DNA of 64,000 bases, taken from NCBI RefSeq assembly GCF_000004195.4, contig NC_030677.2, positions 176,192,019-176,256,018 of the forward strand, read 5' to 3'. Positions 12,366 through 25,300 of the stretch are shown piece by piece (position 1 is the stretch's first letter; the number at the start of each line of letters is the position of its first letter). The notes beneath the pieces were generated by a model. It was not told the DNA's origin and ran no database searches. It saw only the letters and a list, made by a program, of their open reading frames with translations. A program made the translations under genes and the position numbers. The stretch is from Xenopus tropicalis (lineage: Eukaryota; Chordata; Amphibia; Anura; Pipidae).

Positions 12366-12991
12366 TGCTCAGCTGTGGATCACACCATGTAAGGCCTCCT
12401 TTAGGCTGGGTAGGCTCGCTATTCTCTCTATGTAGGCTCTCTCTATCCTGGGCCTGCTCGTTGCCATGTTTGGTCTCTCTATTCCTCTGAATGCTCCAGG
12501 CATAGTGTGCCCATGTTTCTGGCAATGTCCCCAAGCTGGTGAATAAAGACCAAAGATATAACATTGGCTCTCAAGTGAAATGTGCAAAATCTAGACGAAC
12601 GGACAGATACCAAATAAGAAGCCATACATATAGGCACCTATCAACTGTTCCATGACTAAAACCACAAAAAGTGAAGAGAAGCTGTGGTTCCGTCAATATA
12701 TGGGTCAAGATTTTATAACTACAGATTCAAATTTTGAGCCTGTTCAATCAACAAACTCATATCTGTGGTACATAGATATCAGGATTGACTAGCCACCATA
12801 CAGTTGCCAAAAATCGTATGAAAAGCTGGTATGTGTATGGCTGGGATGGCCAGTGCAGCATACAGGCTGCTAATAGTTGAAAGCTATTTGCAAAGCACTG
12901 GCTTTGATTAAGTGCAGGGCCCCATACCATCTCTGCACAGCAATATCTATACACATGTCCCACCTTGATAAAGGAACCCTCATCCTTATAG

Positions 12992-13352
12992 AAAGGAACA
13001 CTAAAAAATTTTAAGTAAAAAAGCTATTCTACCCTGCACCAATAACTGCCCTATCCTGCAAACCACTTAGTATTTTAAATGCTTTAATAGAAAATACCAG
13101 TTAAAACTTGGCTTCGTCGTCGCAAGATAAATAACGCCAAGAACATCGCTTCTTAATTATGACAAGTGTCCTTTTAGTGAATCGAGCGAAAAATAAGAAG
13201 TGATAAGATTTTTAACGCATGCTATAAATAGCACTCCTTATTTCGGACTTTAGTGAATCGGGCCCTAAGTGGTTTGCAGGATAGGGCAGTTATTTGTGCA
13301 GGGTAGAATAGCTTTTTTACTTAAAAAAATTTAGTGTTACTTTTCCTTTAAA
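12992..13352. mobile_element. Palindromic MITE, AAAGGAACACTAAAAAA ends, with a second element inside
   Basis: Left arm 12995-13071 and right arm about 13266-13346 are near-complementary (AGCTATTCTACCCTGCAC, CCTATCCTGCAAACCACTTA). The loop holds TTTAGTGAATCGGGCCC, the usual end of another frog MITE, so a second insertion or a chimera is likely. The right end reads CCTTTAA; the left TTAA has been lost. Confidence 0.75.
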
Positions 13353-14076
13353 GCAACTCAATGAATGTATTCAGCTTAAGTCAAAATGACAACAACAAAT
13401 ACAATTTCAAAACCTGCACCCATCATCACTAACATTCTGCCAACCTTGGCACTAAGCTTTCTCATTATACAGGGTAGCCAAACTGAAGTATTCTGCACAA
13501 CCCTTTGAAAAAATACCTGACCTGCAGTTAAGTTGCTGATCAACATTTCCCATAATTCCCAGACAGTCAAGAACAAGTCTAGATGATGGAAGCTGTACTG
13601 TATCATCATGTGTGGCATGCACCCAAAAATATCCAATAGTCTTGAATTTATAATGATAATGCACTCTTTGGGTTAGAGAGGAAGCCTGAAGAAATAACAC
13701 TTGTCAGAATGCCAAAGGGATGAGAAGTCTTGGGGATCTTGCCAAGAAAGGCCATGAAGTGTATTAGCAAGCAGTCTAATACTTCTAGTGCTTCGTTGGA
13801 TCTCCACTCAGAAAACATATGCTCTGCTGAAAAACCAAGCCTCTCCCTGGCATTTGGATAAAATTGAAGAACCCCTGGAACTTGGGGGGTGCTAAACTGC
13901 AGAACATTCTTAAACTTACGGTCTGCAAATCTATTTAAAGAGTTCTCACATTACTGTACTATGAAGCATATTTATTGCTTGCTATAGGCAGTAATACTAC
14001 TAGTAATACTTATAAACCCACACTTGTTGTATTAGCTGCTTACAGTAAGGAGCTGCAATTCACTCACCGACAGCTG

Positions 14077-14255
14077 CCAGTAGCTGATGTAATGGTAATA
14101 GTATAGTAGTATGGTTACTGCAGTAAGCTACCAGTAGCTGCAGTAATGGTAATAGTATAGTAGTATAGTTACTGCAGCAAGCTGCCAGTAGCTGCAGTAA
14201 TGGTAATAGTATAGTAGTAAAGTTACTGCAGCAAGCTGCAGTAATGGTAATGGAA
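14077..14255. repeat. 54-bp tandem repeat, about 3 units
   Basis: Three consecutive units of 54 bp begin CCAGTAGCTG and contain AATGGTAATAGTATAGTAGT, with single-base differences. A partial fourth unit follows. The open frames across it are repeat artefacts. Confidence 0.93.
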
Positions 14256-15104
14256 ATGAGAAATCCATGTAGTGGTACCACAGCAACCCAAATAGGGCTG
14301 GGTTAATAAAGAGGCAAATGGAGTTGCTGCTCCAGGGCCCTTTACAAAAACAGAACATTAAGACCTAATATCAGAAGTCAGTTTACCCACCAGTATGGTT
14401 GTGAGCTATGGGAGTATATCAGACCATCCTCCCATAGCCCATAATCGGAGGATATTAGAGCATCCACTGGAAACTCACACTAGCATAGGGAGTACATACA
14501 AAACCAATGCACCACAGCTATTGGCTCTGAATGAACCAACTATAACATGTTAATCTCCATTAAAATGTATCAAAGCAAGGGCACAATAAACCTATGGTCC
14601 GCTTCTCTCCATCTGCATTTTGCAGACAAAAAGAAGTGGCTCCGTTCTCATCCACAGTCCTGTGTCTACCCGCACCAACATGCACAGCGACAGTGCAGAT
14701 CCATGGAGCCCCAAAAATGCATGCTTTTTTGTGTTTTATAGGCTGCTCTGTGTTGATGCTAAATTGTCCTTTGCCCAAGTTCTGTCCTTTTCTAAATAGA
14801 AATGTCTTAAATGAAACTCAGCAATTTTCAAATTCAGAGTTATAAAAAAAATTCATTGTTGTTGATATCTATATATTCTTTAGATACACAGTCAAATGGA
14901 TAAAGAAAGAATCTGTGCAAAACAGTTTCCAGTGACAGGGCATCCAGACCAAACTCCCAAATGGTATACGAGCAATTACCAGACCAGCGCTGTCCACCTA
15001 AACATCAAAACAGACTTCCAAGCCTATACTTATGGCCTTCAGGGATCCCATTTCCTAGACATGGTATAGCCAAAATGAATTCAGATCATGTAAAACCTCA
15101 AACA

Positions 15105-15225
15105 GCCACTGTAAGATCCGTTCATTTGGTGAGGTCGCCCACACCGGGCAGATGGGATGACGAATCAGTCTAAAGGACCAATATCGGCAACTGAAATCAG
15201 CCCATGTATGGCCACCTTTAGAGAA
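15105..15225 (-). mobile_element. GGCCATACACG-family fragment, reverse
   Basis: CCCACACCGGGCAGATGGGA and CCCATGTATGGCCACCTTTA are the paired ends of this family in short form. A further eroded end (CTTAAGGTGGTCACACCATG) follows near 15240. Confidence 0.5.
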
Positions 15226-17007
15226 TCCCATAAAACTGGCTTAAGGTGGTCACACCATGGGCAAAGTGATTGGAGTTTGTGTGAACTGGCCATAAATTTG
15301 ACTAGCAAAAATGCAATAATCATGGCATCTGCATTCTCATTTGGAAGGAATGCCATTTCTGGTGATCAGATATAGTCTGATTGAAAGAGATTTCAAGTAT
15401 TTTGATTAACACTATGACAGTGTCCTGTGTGCCATTGCCCTAAATCAGCTGTACTGCTTCCTGAGAATTCTTAAACACTGCAGAATATAATCTGGCCACA
15501 CATGGCATCTAGATCTGGAATTAGATAATGGAAGTGATGTGTATCCCACCCAAGGCTGCCCCTTGCCACGTAAGTGCCTACCTCCATCTCTGAGTGCCAA
15601 TAAGAATAGTCCGGAAATAAATACCATTCATTATTTCACACAAAGTGCTTTTAGATTGGTGCAGCCTGACCAGTAATTATATTATTATCTTCAGTTTGTG
15701 ATCATTACTGGAAAAGTGGATTCCTCTGTTACAGACTGCGCAGCATTTCTGTGCTCTCAGGCATTACTAGAAACAGTATACATTACATTAAAGCAGGGCT
15801 TCTATAAATAAATACATTACAGCCAACTGTAAGGCATTTCAGTAACACTGAGGGATCATTATCTATAACCTTTGGTTCACTCAAAAGCACCCATTAGGCC
15901 CAGTTTTAGGATAGGACAAATCATCAGAGTGGGCTCTTGAGGAGAACAATGCATATATAAAACTACATATGGCAAGTCATGTTATGTAACAGTTGTTAAA
16001 GAAGAACTAAACCTACCTAGCAACCAGGAGCATGCACTGTACCTTACTTTCTAGTGCACATGGTAATTTTAGGTGATCAGAATCAGAAAGCAAGGTTGCG
16101 GAAGGAACGAAGCACTCTTACCGGGAAGCAGGCCCATATAAATTTGATCTTCCTCATTCTTATAAATATAATGCTGAAGTGAAGACAATCTTTTTCAAAC
16201 TATAATCTTTCTTAATCAAATAAGCCTACATCTATACCTATGAAGAATGCTGAAGGAAAGAGAATCGCCAGAATAACGGTGATTTAAAAGCACCTAAAAT
16301 TGCCATACCAAACTAATCACCAACTTTGCGTTACTTTAAAGCAGGGCAGATTTAAATGTAATAAAAGTCACAAAGTTTGCACAAGTTCTAGTAACCCTTA
16401 GCAACCAACAGAATTTATGAGCTATGTGCTTGAAATCTAGCATCTGAATGTTTGATGCAGTTACTTTTAATCCTGGTGGCCCACACCAACCAACCTAAGG
16501 GTGAAGGACCATAGGACATTTTGTCACCCACAATAAAGCTTTGCTACTATGACCAAATCGCAGCCGCGAAACATATGCAACACAAATTTGCCCAAATTTT
16601 ACTTGCTACATATGTTTCCACAACAACTATTTGCATTTCCGTCTGGTGGAAACGAAACTAGGCATGTTTTGTTGTCGACAGTAGCGAAGATTTCTCTTGG
16701 ACAAGAAAATGTCCCATGTGCCATTACCTTGAGAGATTAAATTTTCCATTTGGACAGATCAATTGTGAGGACAGTATGTTACATCTGCCCCCACCCCCCC
16801 TGAAGTTGCATACATGCCCTAGGGGTTGGGCAAAATAGCCAAAAGTAGTCCAACTGACCAAACAAATCGGGGCGAGGGGGGATGGTTACCTTATGAACTT
16901 GCTCAATGACCAAATTAAAAAAAATTGTATAAAATATAAACAACATAAAACTATACAAAAAATGTCAAGCACTAGGTGGACAAACATACTGAAGACCAGA
17001 ATACACT

Positions 17008-17026
17008 GGGGGGGGGGGGGGGGGGG
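17008..17026 (+). repeat. Poly-G run of 19
   Basis: An uninterrupted run of 19 G on the plus strand, C on the rgmb sense strand, in intron 1. It is prone to length change and to G-quadruplex formation. Confidence 0.9.
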
Positions 17027-17841
17027 ACGACAAAAAAATGCCCATCTATGCACAGGCCACAGGATGTAGATTGGCCTTTAACAAGCACATAAGAAATCAG
17101 TGAGACGTGAACATTTCTCCCAAGAGAGAAACTCTGTATAAATGTTGACACTTGCACACTAAAGTGATAGCAATAAAACCTAATCCTGTCCCACATTTAC
17201 TTTTGCTGAGTGATAAATATACATATATAGTGTATCAGCAGAGTGCTTGTTGCATTGAATCCATGTGTAGCCATATAATAGATATTCAGGCTTTGTTGAT
17301 CAGATTTAGATTACCCTGATTCAACCTCTTTTTTTTCCGGCTAATCGCTGCAGGATTTATTCAAGGCAGTGATCTCGAACAAAAGCACCTCTCAGCCTCC
17401 CAACCCAATACAAACTGTTCAAATTAGTCACAAGCCACAAATACTAGGATTTGATGCAAAGGTCAAATCACATATGTGGACCCGGCGTGTTAGGAAAAAA
17501 AAATCTGAATTATGAGTTCAGACCTCTAACAATGAGCCCTTACTCCAATGCACAGCCAGGGTGGCAAGCAATTAAGGCTCTCCGGCAGCCGAAATGTCTC
17601 AAGAAAGTAAAACGAGCACTTTCCATTTATATATTATCCACGTAGCACAGAACTATATCCCTGCAAACCCTGAACATAAATATTCAATATATTTAGGCTT
17701 ATGTCAGATTTGGATATCCATCTCAGTATTTCATTGCATATATACAAGATGGTTTCCATGCTTTACTAGTGAAAAATGCTCTTAGAAAACCTAATTGGTG
17801 GTGTTACTATTGGTGCTGCCATACACTTTATCACAACGCAG

Positions 17842-18121
17842 GCATGGGATCTGTAATCTGGAAACTTGTTATCCAGAAAGCTCCAAATTATCGAAAGGCC
17901 TTCTCCCATAGACTCTATGTTAATCAATTAAAATTGATGAGAAAACAGTAGCTTGTACTTGATGGTTAATAAATGGCATTAATCCATATTGTTGGTAAAC
18001 CAATCCTATTGGGTTTGCTTAATGTTTCAATTATTTTTTTTATAAATAGACTTAAGGTATGGGGGTCCAAATGACCCCTTATCTGGAAAAACCCAGGTCC
18101 CAAATATTCTGGATACCTGTA
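17842..18121. mobile_element. CAGGTAT-family MITE, diverged copy
   Basis: Follows the same order as the intact copy at 25301-25627: GTTATCCAGAAAGCTCCAAATTA, TCCCATAGACTC, ACTTGAT, CCAATCCTATTGGGTTT, AGACTTAAGGTATG, CATTCTGGATA-like, ACCTGTA. The left end is eroded (GGATCTGTAATCTGG). Confidence 0.75.
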
Positions 18122-19299
18122 CTATTCTATTTCCAAACAAAGCAAAGCCAGTTTCCAGGGTGCATGATTCAATATATCTCTACACTCCTGCCAACCCAGG
18201 AGTCTGTTGTTGTTGCTGTCTCTATTATTATATCCATGTGTAATGATACCTTTGTATTGCTATTCTCCAGGAATTGCAAAATGGGGGGCACTAAAGAAGA
18301 AAAATAGTTAGGTGGGGACCAATACCTACTGGTTATATCCTTTCTCACCAGCAACGTTTTTCAGACTTATAACTGGTGGGTATAAAGTCGCTTTAAATAA
18401 AGATATCTTATAAAAACAGAGGTTGGGTGCATTAGGGTTCCCTTATATCACCCTCTTGTAATTAGTACTTTTGAGTTACTGTGTCTTTAAACAGGCTGAG
18501 CTTTCCAATTACTTGCGGTTTCATCAGTTACTGCAGGTCTCTTGAGCCACAATTTCATGTAGGTCCTTTGTGTATTGCACCATGTTGTGGCACCAAGGAA
18601 TACTGCAAGGCTCTGTAAATAACAGCAATTCAAAATGTGTATCAGCCACTATAAGGGCAAATATATTTATGCCGCTCTAGTTAAGTAGTTGGATAACCTG
18701 ACTAACAGAAGGGCTACTAAAACTTTACACTAACTTGAGTCAATCTGACTGATTTGACAAGAGGTTTATTCTCCACCCTGTGTCTGGTTTAAAGTTTGTT
18801 TATGAAACAGCCATTGCATCACACACCCTAGGGAATTAATGGAATCCATGGGGAAAGCCACAGGTAAGGCTGAATGATCTGAATGATACAGTGCCAGGTG
18901 CACACAGCTTACAGGCCTGAACACCAAAGATGCAGTCACAGCAATATGATCATGGTCATAGATAGCCACATGACAGCAATACAGTGAGGCTTTACTATGA
19001 TTTTACTATGACTTTATGCCAACTTGCCCTTGCAGCAGTAGTGACAGACACACTGACACTTTGACTAGATGTCAAATTCCAGTTGTGTTTTATCCATTTC
19101 AGTTTATTTTAGGCAAATTACAAATGTCAACTGGTAAGAACTGTAATGTTCTACTGCCAGAATAGAGTGAAGCAGGCAGTGCTGCTAAAAGTCACTTATT
19201 TCTTATGAACAAATACGGTATGAGAGAATTTCTTTTTGAGGGTCGGAGTGTAAAAATCTAATATGCCACTATAAGTTGATAGCTTGTTACAGGGATATT

Positions 19300-19545
19300 A
19301 AAGGTATAGGACCTATTAACTGGAATTTTGTGGACCTGGATTTTTCTCCAATTGTTTTTCCACCAAAATGGATTAATGCAGCTTAGTTACCATTAGTATG
19401 TATTATTACAGAGAAAAAGGGAGTCGTTAACAAATAAGAGTCGTTTGCTCTATGGAAAATGGCAGTTATGTATTTTAAAACTTTCTAGATGAATTTCAGA
19501 TAGTTCTAAATGTGTTTCCAGAATATAGATCACATACCTGTATAT
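19300..19545. mobile_element. CAGGTAT-family MITE, heavily eroded
   Basis: AAAGGTATAGGACCTATTAACTGG at the left and CCAGAATATAGATCACATACCTGTA at the right keep both ends. The middle is diverged and has lost much of the family core. Confidence 0.45.
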
Positions 19546-19848
19546 CAATTCTATAACAGACTGAAGAAGATGGACACTCACTTGGGGGAGTGTTAATTTA
19601 TTAGGCATTCTCAGCGACTATACTTATGTAATTTCTACCCCAGGCTGGAAAGCCTCATCTCTAAAAAATCCTTGTGGTATTTTCCATCACAGTGCCACTA
19701 TATTATTGTATTCTTATAGGACTGGCTTGCTGGATGTACACACAGTATAGTAAATTTAGAGTATTATGCATGCGTGCCCATCCATGGCCAGATGCCAGAA
19801 TAAAGATCTGATGAAAAATACCCTGGGATTTACAGGGATTGGGTAGAA

Positions 19849-20731
19849 CAGTGCTGTCCAACTGGCGGCCCGCGGGCCGCATGCGGCCCGCGACCCCCCT
19901 CTGTGTGGCCCCCCACCTGTCTGGCTGCTTTGATGGCTTACTCTTGTGTAAGCTTTAAATGGTATCAGTACTGTGATTAACTGCCCCCCCCTGCATGGTT
20001 CTCACCTCAGATTCAGGCTGTAATCCCTCTGTATTGTTTAAATATGTAATCCCCTGTGTTGTTCACACCTTTTAATCTCTGCATTGTTCACCCCCTGCAG
20101 TGTTCACACCTCAAGCTCAGGCTGTAATCACCCATATTGTTCCCCTGTTCACACCTCAGGAGCAGTAGAAACCCACAAATAATCCCTGCACACTACAAAA
20201 AGAACATATACTGAGGTGGTACTACAATTAAAAAGTTGTTTAATATATAGTTATTGTGCAGACTGTAGGAGCATTGCCAGCATTGTGTCACTGTAGGCTG
20301 CCTGTGTGTGCCATACACACAGGCATCATAAGGCAAGCAGAGTATGGCACACACAGGCAGGGTAGGGAAGGCAGAGTATGGCACACACAGGCAGAGTATG
20401 GCACACACAGGCCAAGTATGGCACAAACCAGCCAAGAATGGCACACAGTGAAAGTATGGCAGGGTAGGGAAGGCAGAGTATGGCACACACAGGCAGGGTA
20501 GGGAAGGCAGAGTATGGCACACACAGGCAGGGTAGGGCAGGCAGAGTATGGCAGGTTTTTGCTGTACTACAACCATTAATATGGGTATGGTCATGTGATA
20601 ACATGGGTGTGGTTTCAAGTGGGTGCGGTTTCAAAAAGGGGAGTGGTCAAAACTGGCTTCCATTATCGGCCCTCCACCACGTAGGTCGGAAAAATTCCGG
20701 CCCTCGGTACAACAGAAGTTGGACAGCACTG
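19849..20731. mobile_element. hAT-type non-autonomous element, copy 1, with 8-bp target duplication
   Basis: The inverted ends are CAGTGCTGTCCAACT and AGTTGGACAGCACTG. The 8-bp GGGTAGAA lies directly outside both ends (19841-19848 and 20732-20739), the hAT hallmark. Just inside the left end is a G/C palindrome (GCGGCCCGCGGGCCGCATGC) often seen in hAT families. The middle (about 20330-20560) holds irregular 34-bp tandem units rich in GAGTATGGCACACACAGG. No transposase is encoded. The cysteine-rich frames across it come from the repeat. Confidence 0.93.
20327..20560. repeat. 34-bp tandem array inside hAT copy 1
   Basis: About six to seven units, some shortened, with the core GCAGAGTATGGCACACACAG. 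It shares its unit with the array at 22826-23205. Confidence 0.88.
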
Positions 20732-21267
20732 GGGTAGAACATAGCCCTCTCTAGACCATACTGGCAGTTGACTTAATGTGGCCATACATGGACTGACATG
20801 GACAACATTCAGAATGATGAATAAAGAATACACTAAATGTATAGCTAAATAGTTTATGTAAGCAAACTGCTCTGCTTAATAAAAGATGTAACCACAAATA
20901 CATGTTTAAGGCTGCATTCACACAGACAATTAGTCTCATAAGCAATGGTGCATTAAGAAGCCATTCACATAGAGGACATCCGGAAATGGAAGGGGATGTT
21001 TTTCTATTCAAGGTACATGTCTGAATCTGGAAGGAACCTGTTCACAGTTTATTAAACAGAAAAAAACGTAGAGTGACGTTGGTTCGAGTCACTTCCTACA
21101 GAAAAAAAGGAGGAATGATGGGAAACAATATACAAAAAAAAGAAATGAATAAATAAAAGAAAGTTGATTAGATTGACAGCCCCTAATAGAACCTTGTAAT
21201 GCAGAACTACCAGGGGGGAGCTATGTGCAATGTCACTATGAGAAAAACTGCCCTTGAGAACACAAAT

Positions 21268-21282
21268 CCCCCCCCCCCCCCC
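21268..21282 (+). repeat. Poly-C run of 15
   Basis: Uninterrupted C run in intron 1. Nothing else can be said of it. Confidence 0.88.
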
Positions 21283-22504
21283 AACACAAGAGTTAATTTC
21301 TCCAGACTCCCATCCACAGCTAAAGCAGCACAAGGCTCCCTTTTCTCCTTGCAGGAGCTGGAAATCTGATCTCCATCAACTTTCTGCAAACACCAGGAAA
21401 GGAATGAAGGCAAAGAAAAGACATCTGGATCCCCACATACCATATACAGAACAGCACATGGTTAACTCTTTTCATTCCAGCGACAAAAACAGAAAACTTA
21501 TTTTGAAACAGAACGGATTTTAAAAGCAGGTAGCAGCACTTGTAACATCGCCAGCAGATGCTGTAGCAGTAAATAGCTTGCCCACCCCAAGCAAAGCAGA
21601 GAAACGCAAACAGCAGCGGCACAGTTATTGCAGAACTACATCTTTTCACAGCCAAGGTGTTGTTCAACCATACCTGGTGTGTTGCACATTTCTAACTAAA
21701 TAAAAGAGCATATTGTATGTTCAAGCCATGTTATCACCCATGTATAGGGCCCTATTTAATAGAAAACAACAAGTAAAAGGAAAGTGTTTTAGACATAAAA
21801 GCAAATACTGGGAAATGACACACTTGCCCAAGAAGCTTACAATAATTTGGGTTCTTACAAACACACTGAATTTTCAAAAAATTCTACATGACTAGATTCC
21901 AAGACTTTCTTACACTGCAGACTATAGCAGAGAGCTCACACTCACTTTATGTTTCACTACAAAATATAAGTTTTACTTCCTAATTGTACATGCAATAGAA
22001 TTAAAGGCCATAATAAATAATCACTGATTTCCTCTAACAAGCGCAAGAATAAATCAAAAGGCACAAAATAAGAGAGATTACAGGATTAAGCCTACTAATA
22101 TCTAAATTATGTTTCCACTTTAGAGAAATCTGAAGTGCCCAGAGCACAAATCCCTAATAACATATCTCCCAGGCTGTGCCAGTGTGTATCAGTTCAGCCA
22201 CAGATCATGCCTGACACACACATCATACAGGCAAATTATAGGTGTACAGCCACTTTCCAGATGGAGAGGAAATGCTGCAGTAAATCAAGAAAATAGAAAC
22301 AGGCAGTGCTGTATTTGAAAATGATCAACTCTTAGCAATAGCAAAATAATAGTATTTGGGCACTAGCTTTCCATCTCTGTGTGATTCCCTTTCTCCTGAA
22401 TATATAGAGAATTCATAGTTGCTCATTTACCAATACTAAGAATACTTTCTTTGGTGCAGCAACCCATAGCAACCAATCAACAATAACCTTTTTATAATCT
22501 ACAG

Positions 22505-23628
22505 CAGTGCTGTCCAACTGGCGGCCCGCGGGCCGCATGCGGCCCGCGACCCCCCTCTGTGTGGCCCCCCACCTGTCTGGCTGCTTTGATGGCTTACCTT
22601 TGAGTAAGCATTAAATGGTATCAGTACTGAGATTAACTGGCCCCCTGCATGGTTCTCACTTCAGATTCAGGCTGTAATCCCTCTGCATTGTTTAAAAATG
22701 TAATCCCCTGTGTTTTTCACACCTTTTAGTTTCTGCATTGTTCAACCCCTGCAGTGTTCACACCTCAGGCTCAGACTGTAATCACTCCCATTGTTCACTT
22801 CTTCACACCTCAGACATAGGTACTGTAGGCAGAGTATGGCACATACAGCCAGCATAGGGCAGGTAGAGTATGGCACACACAGGCAGCATAGGTCAGGGAA
22901 GGTATGGCACACAGGAAGGGTAGGGCGGGCAGAGTATGGCACACACAGTCAGGGTAGGGCAGGCAGAGAATGGCACACACAGGCAGCATAGGGCAGGCAG
23001 AGTATGGCACACACAGGAAAGGTAGGGAAGGCAGAGTATGGCACACACAGTAAGGGTAGGGCAGGCAGAGTATGGCACACACAGGAAGGGTAGGGCAGGC
23101 AGAGTATGGCACACACAGTCAGGGTAGGGCAGGCAGAGTATGGCACACACAGGCAGGTTAGGACAGGCAGAGTATGGCACACACAGACAGCATAGGACAG
23201 GCAGAGTGATGCCTGTGTGTGCTATACTCTGCTTGCCCTATGCTGCTTGTGGGAGGTGAACCTGGCAGGGGTTTGTTGTGGGAGTTTGTTAGCAGTTGGA
23301 AATAGCCATTAAATTGTCCCAAAGGTGTGTAATTATGTACTGGGGGTTGCTCTGCTATCCACAGGGGAGGAGGAGGCATATGGAATTTAAGGGTATATCT
23401 TAATATGACATAATTCTATCACATATGAATGATGGTTGATATCCCCACAGTAAGGACCAAGCATTTGGGATTTTGCTGTGCTACCACCATTGTGATAAAA
23501 TGGGTGTGGTTTGAAGTGGGTGTGGTTTCAAAAAGGGGAGTGGTCAAAACTGGCTTCCATTAGCGGCCCTCCACCATGTATGCTAGAGAAATTTCGGCCC
23601 TCGGCACCGTAGAAGTTGGACAGCACTG
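22505..23628. mobile_element. hAT-type non-autonomous element, copy 2, with 8-bp target duplication
   Basis: Same ends and G/C palindrome as copy 1. The target duplication is ATCTACAG at 22497-22504 and 23629-23636. It is longer than copy 1 (1124 against 883 bp) mainly because its 34-bp array is longer and it keeps an extra segment after the array (GTGGGAGGTGAACCTGGC onward). It has no coding capacity. Confidence 0.93.
22826..23205. repeat. 34-bp tandem array inside hAT copy 2
   Basis: About eleven units, spaced 34 bp (for example GAGTATGG-type cores near 22831, 22865, 22931 and 22965), alternating GGCAG, GTCAG and GGAAGG variants. Since 34 is not a multiple of three, the minus-strand frames cycle through three cysteine-rich repeats. 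These are artefacts. Confidence 0.92.
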
Positions 23629-23759
23629 ATCTACAGGAAGAACAGGGAAAGTAAATCTTTGATTGGTTGCTAAGGGTTACTGGATTCATAATTAAGCCCC
23701 AGGGAATTTATTCTAGAGAGGGAGCAAAGCATTTGTAACAAAGCATAGTCCACAGAGCA

Positions 23760-24086
23760 TGTTCAGGGGATATAAAACCAAAATTTACATTTTGTCTTAT
23801 AGTAGAAAAAGGTGTAAGCAACTTTCTAAAATACATTGACGTTTATTTTGGGGTTATTTGTAGTTTCTGTACTGCTGGCTTTGTCTCTTAAAACAATGTA
23901 GCAGTAGGAGGTCAGCCTTATATGCTTCTTCGGCTGGCTGCTGCTACATTGTTTCTAAAGTCAAAATCACCAGGGCACAGAACAGAAAGGGACAGATGCT
24001 GCTTTTTTATAGTAGTTATATTTACATTTAAAAATTACTATTTCTTTCATGAGGTAACATTGGCTTTTTTGTTAAATCCCCTTTAA
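23760..24086. mobile_element. Degenerate T2-like MITE
   Basis: The right end ATCCCCTTTAA fits the TTAAAGGRR type. CAATGTAGCAGTAGGAG and GGCTGCTGCTACATTG pair inside. The left end is unclear. Confidence 0.4.
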
Positions 24087-25300
24087 TGAAGTATTGCAGG
24101 TTTCTTCAGAATAAAAGTTCATGTTTTCTTCAGCCCGGCCTTCACTGTTATAGTGTTTCCAAGTACCACAGCCTGTGATCATTGCATGGTGCCCACTTGG
24201 ACATGCCTGCGGGACTGATAAGTGAACTTTCTGCACTTTCAGATGCAGATATTAAGTTGTATTTGCCCTTTAACTGTCAAATTAAAGAAGTACATTGGCA
24301 AGCATACTGACTTCCATGATTTTTCTTTTGGCCAAAATCATGGAAGAGTAGCTAACTGTCTGCCACCCACCTTCCACCAATAATTTCAGCCTGTTACTAG
24401 TTACAGTAATTCCCACTGTAATCTATTAAAAGCCATCAATGGTTAAGGGGCAGTGCACTCCACTGTCACCTGTGTGGCTTTAACTGACAGTTTGTTACAT
24501 GTTGGGTGGGAGCTAAAATGCCAGACTTTCACAAATGATGTTGATTAACTGCAATAAATGAGTAAGGGTGGCACTGATTTAAAGAAGCCTTGGTCCCCTT
24601 TTTGGGACATATAAAATTTAGGGAGGTGTCTGCATGCAGCCTGCCAGCTGCCCCTGGATGGAAAGGTGTTACAGGACAAGTGACAAGGGTTTTGCCCTCC
24701 TGATACTTACAATATGAGCCCATTATTAACCAAATGAAAATGGATACCCCTAAACCAGAAAAATTAAACACAGGCTTGATTGTAATTTGTGGGTAATTTA
24801 CCCTATTTATGTGGATGCAAACAGGTACAATGCAACACGGATCTTATCCTCCCTGTGTCTGACCACCTTGGAACCTTGCATTGCCCCCATATATATCCCA
24901 ATAAACGCAGTATAAGCTCCATATAAGCAATGTGGGTGTAAGTCTGACAAGTTCACGTTACTGACGAGGGAGATGCCCAGGGTGTGCAGGTACATTTATG
25001 TACTTCCTTACTGTCATACAGGACCTATGTAATTTCCTTTAAGGTTTAGCCAGCCAAATTTAGAGACAATCCCGCAGTTCCAGTTAGCCACACTATGGGA
25101 TAGTAGGTATCCATTCATCTCACATGGCGCAGACCATGGCTACCTTGGCATTACCAAAGCCTAACACCAGTCACTGACAGAAGCACCTTCTCATGGAGCA
25201 ATGGCATAAAGATATTCATACACAGTAACAAATACATTTCTCCAGCATAGAAGGTGGGACAGGCTACAGGGACAATGGTTGTGTTAATCTTCAGTTATTA

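Larger units (their letters stand above)
22456..23690. mobile_element. Older MITE split by hAT copy 2
   Basis: AGCAACCCATAGCAACCAATCA on the left of the insertion and TTGATTGGTTGCTAAGGGTTAC on the right are inverted copies of each other. They match the family at 50713-50890. The hAT element at 22505-23628 sits between them, with one duplicated ATCTACAG. Confidence 0.7.

Noticed and set aside
20193..20634. Cysteine-rich repeated frames (VCHTLP, CVPYSA words)
   Set aside because: They arise from a 34-bp tandem array inside a hAT element, read in three cycling frames.
22742..23182. Cysteine-rich repeated frames, second set
   Set aside because: Same cause: 34-bp array in hAT copy 2. No signal peptide or splice support.
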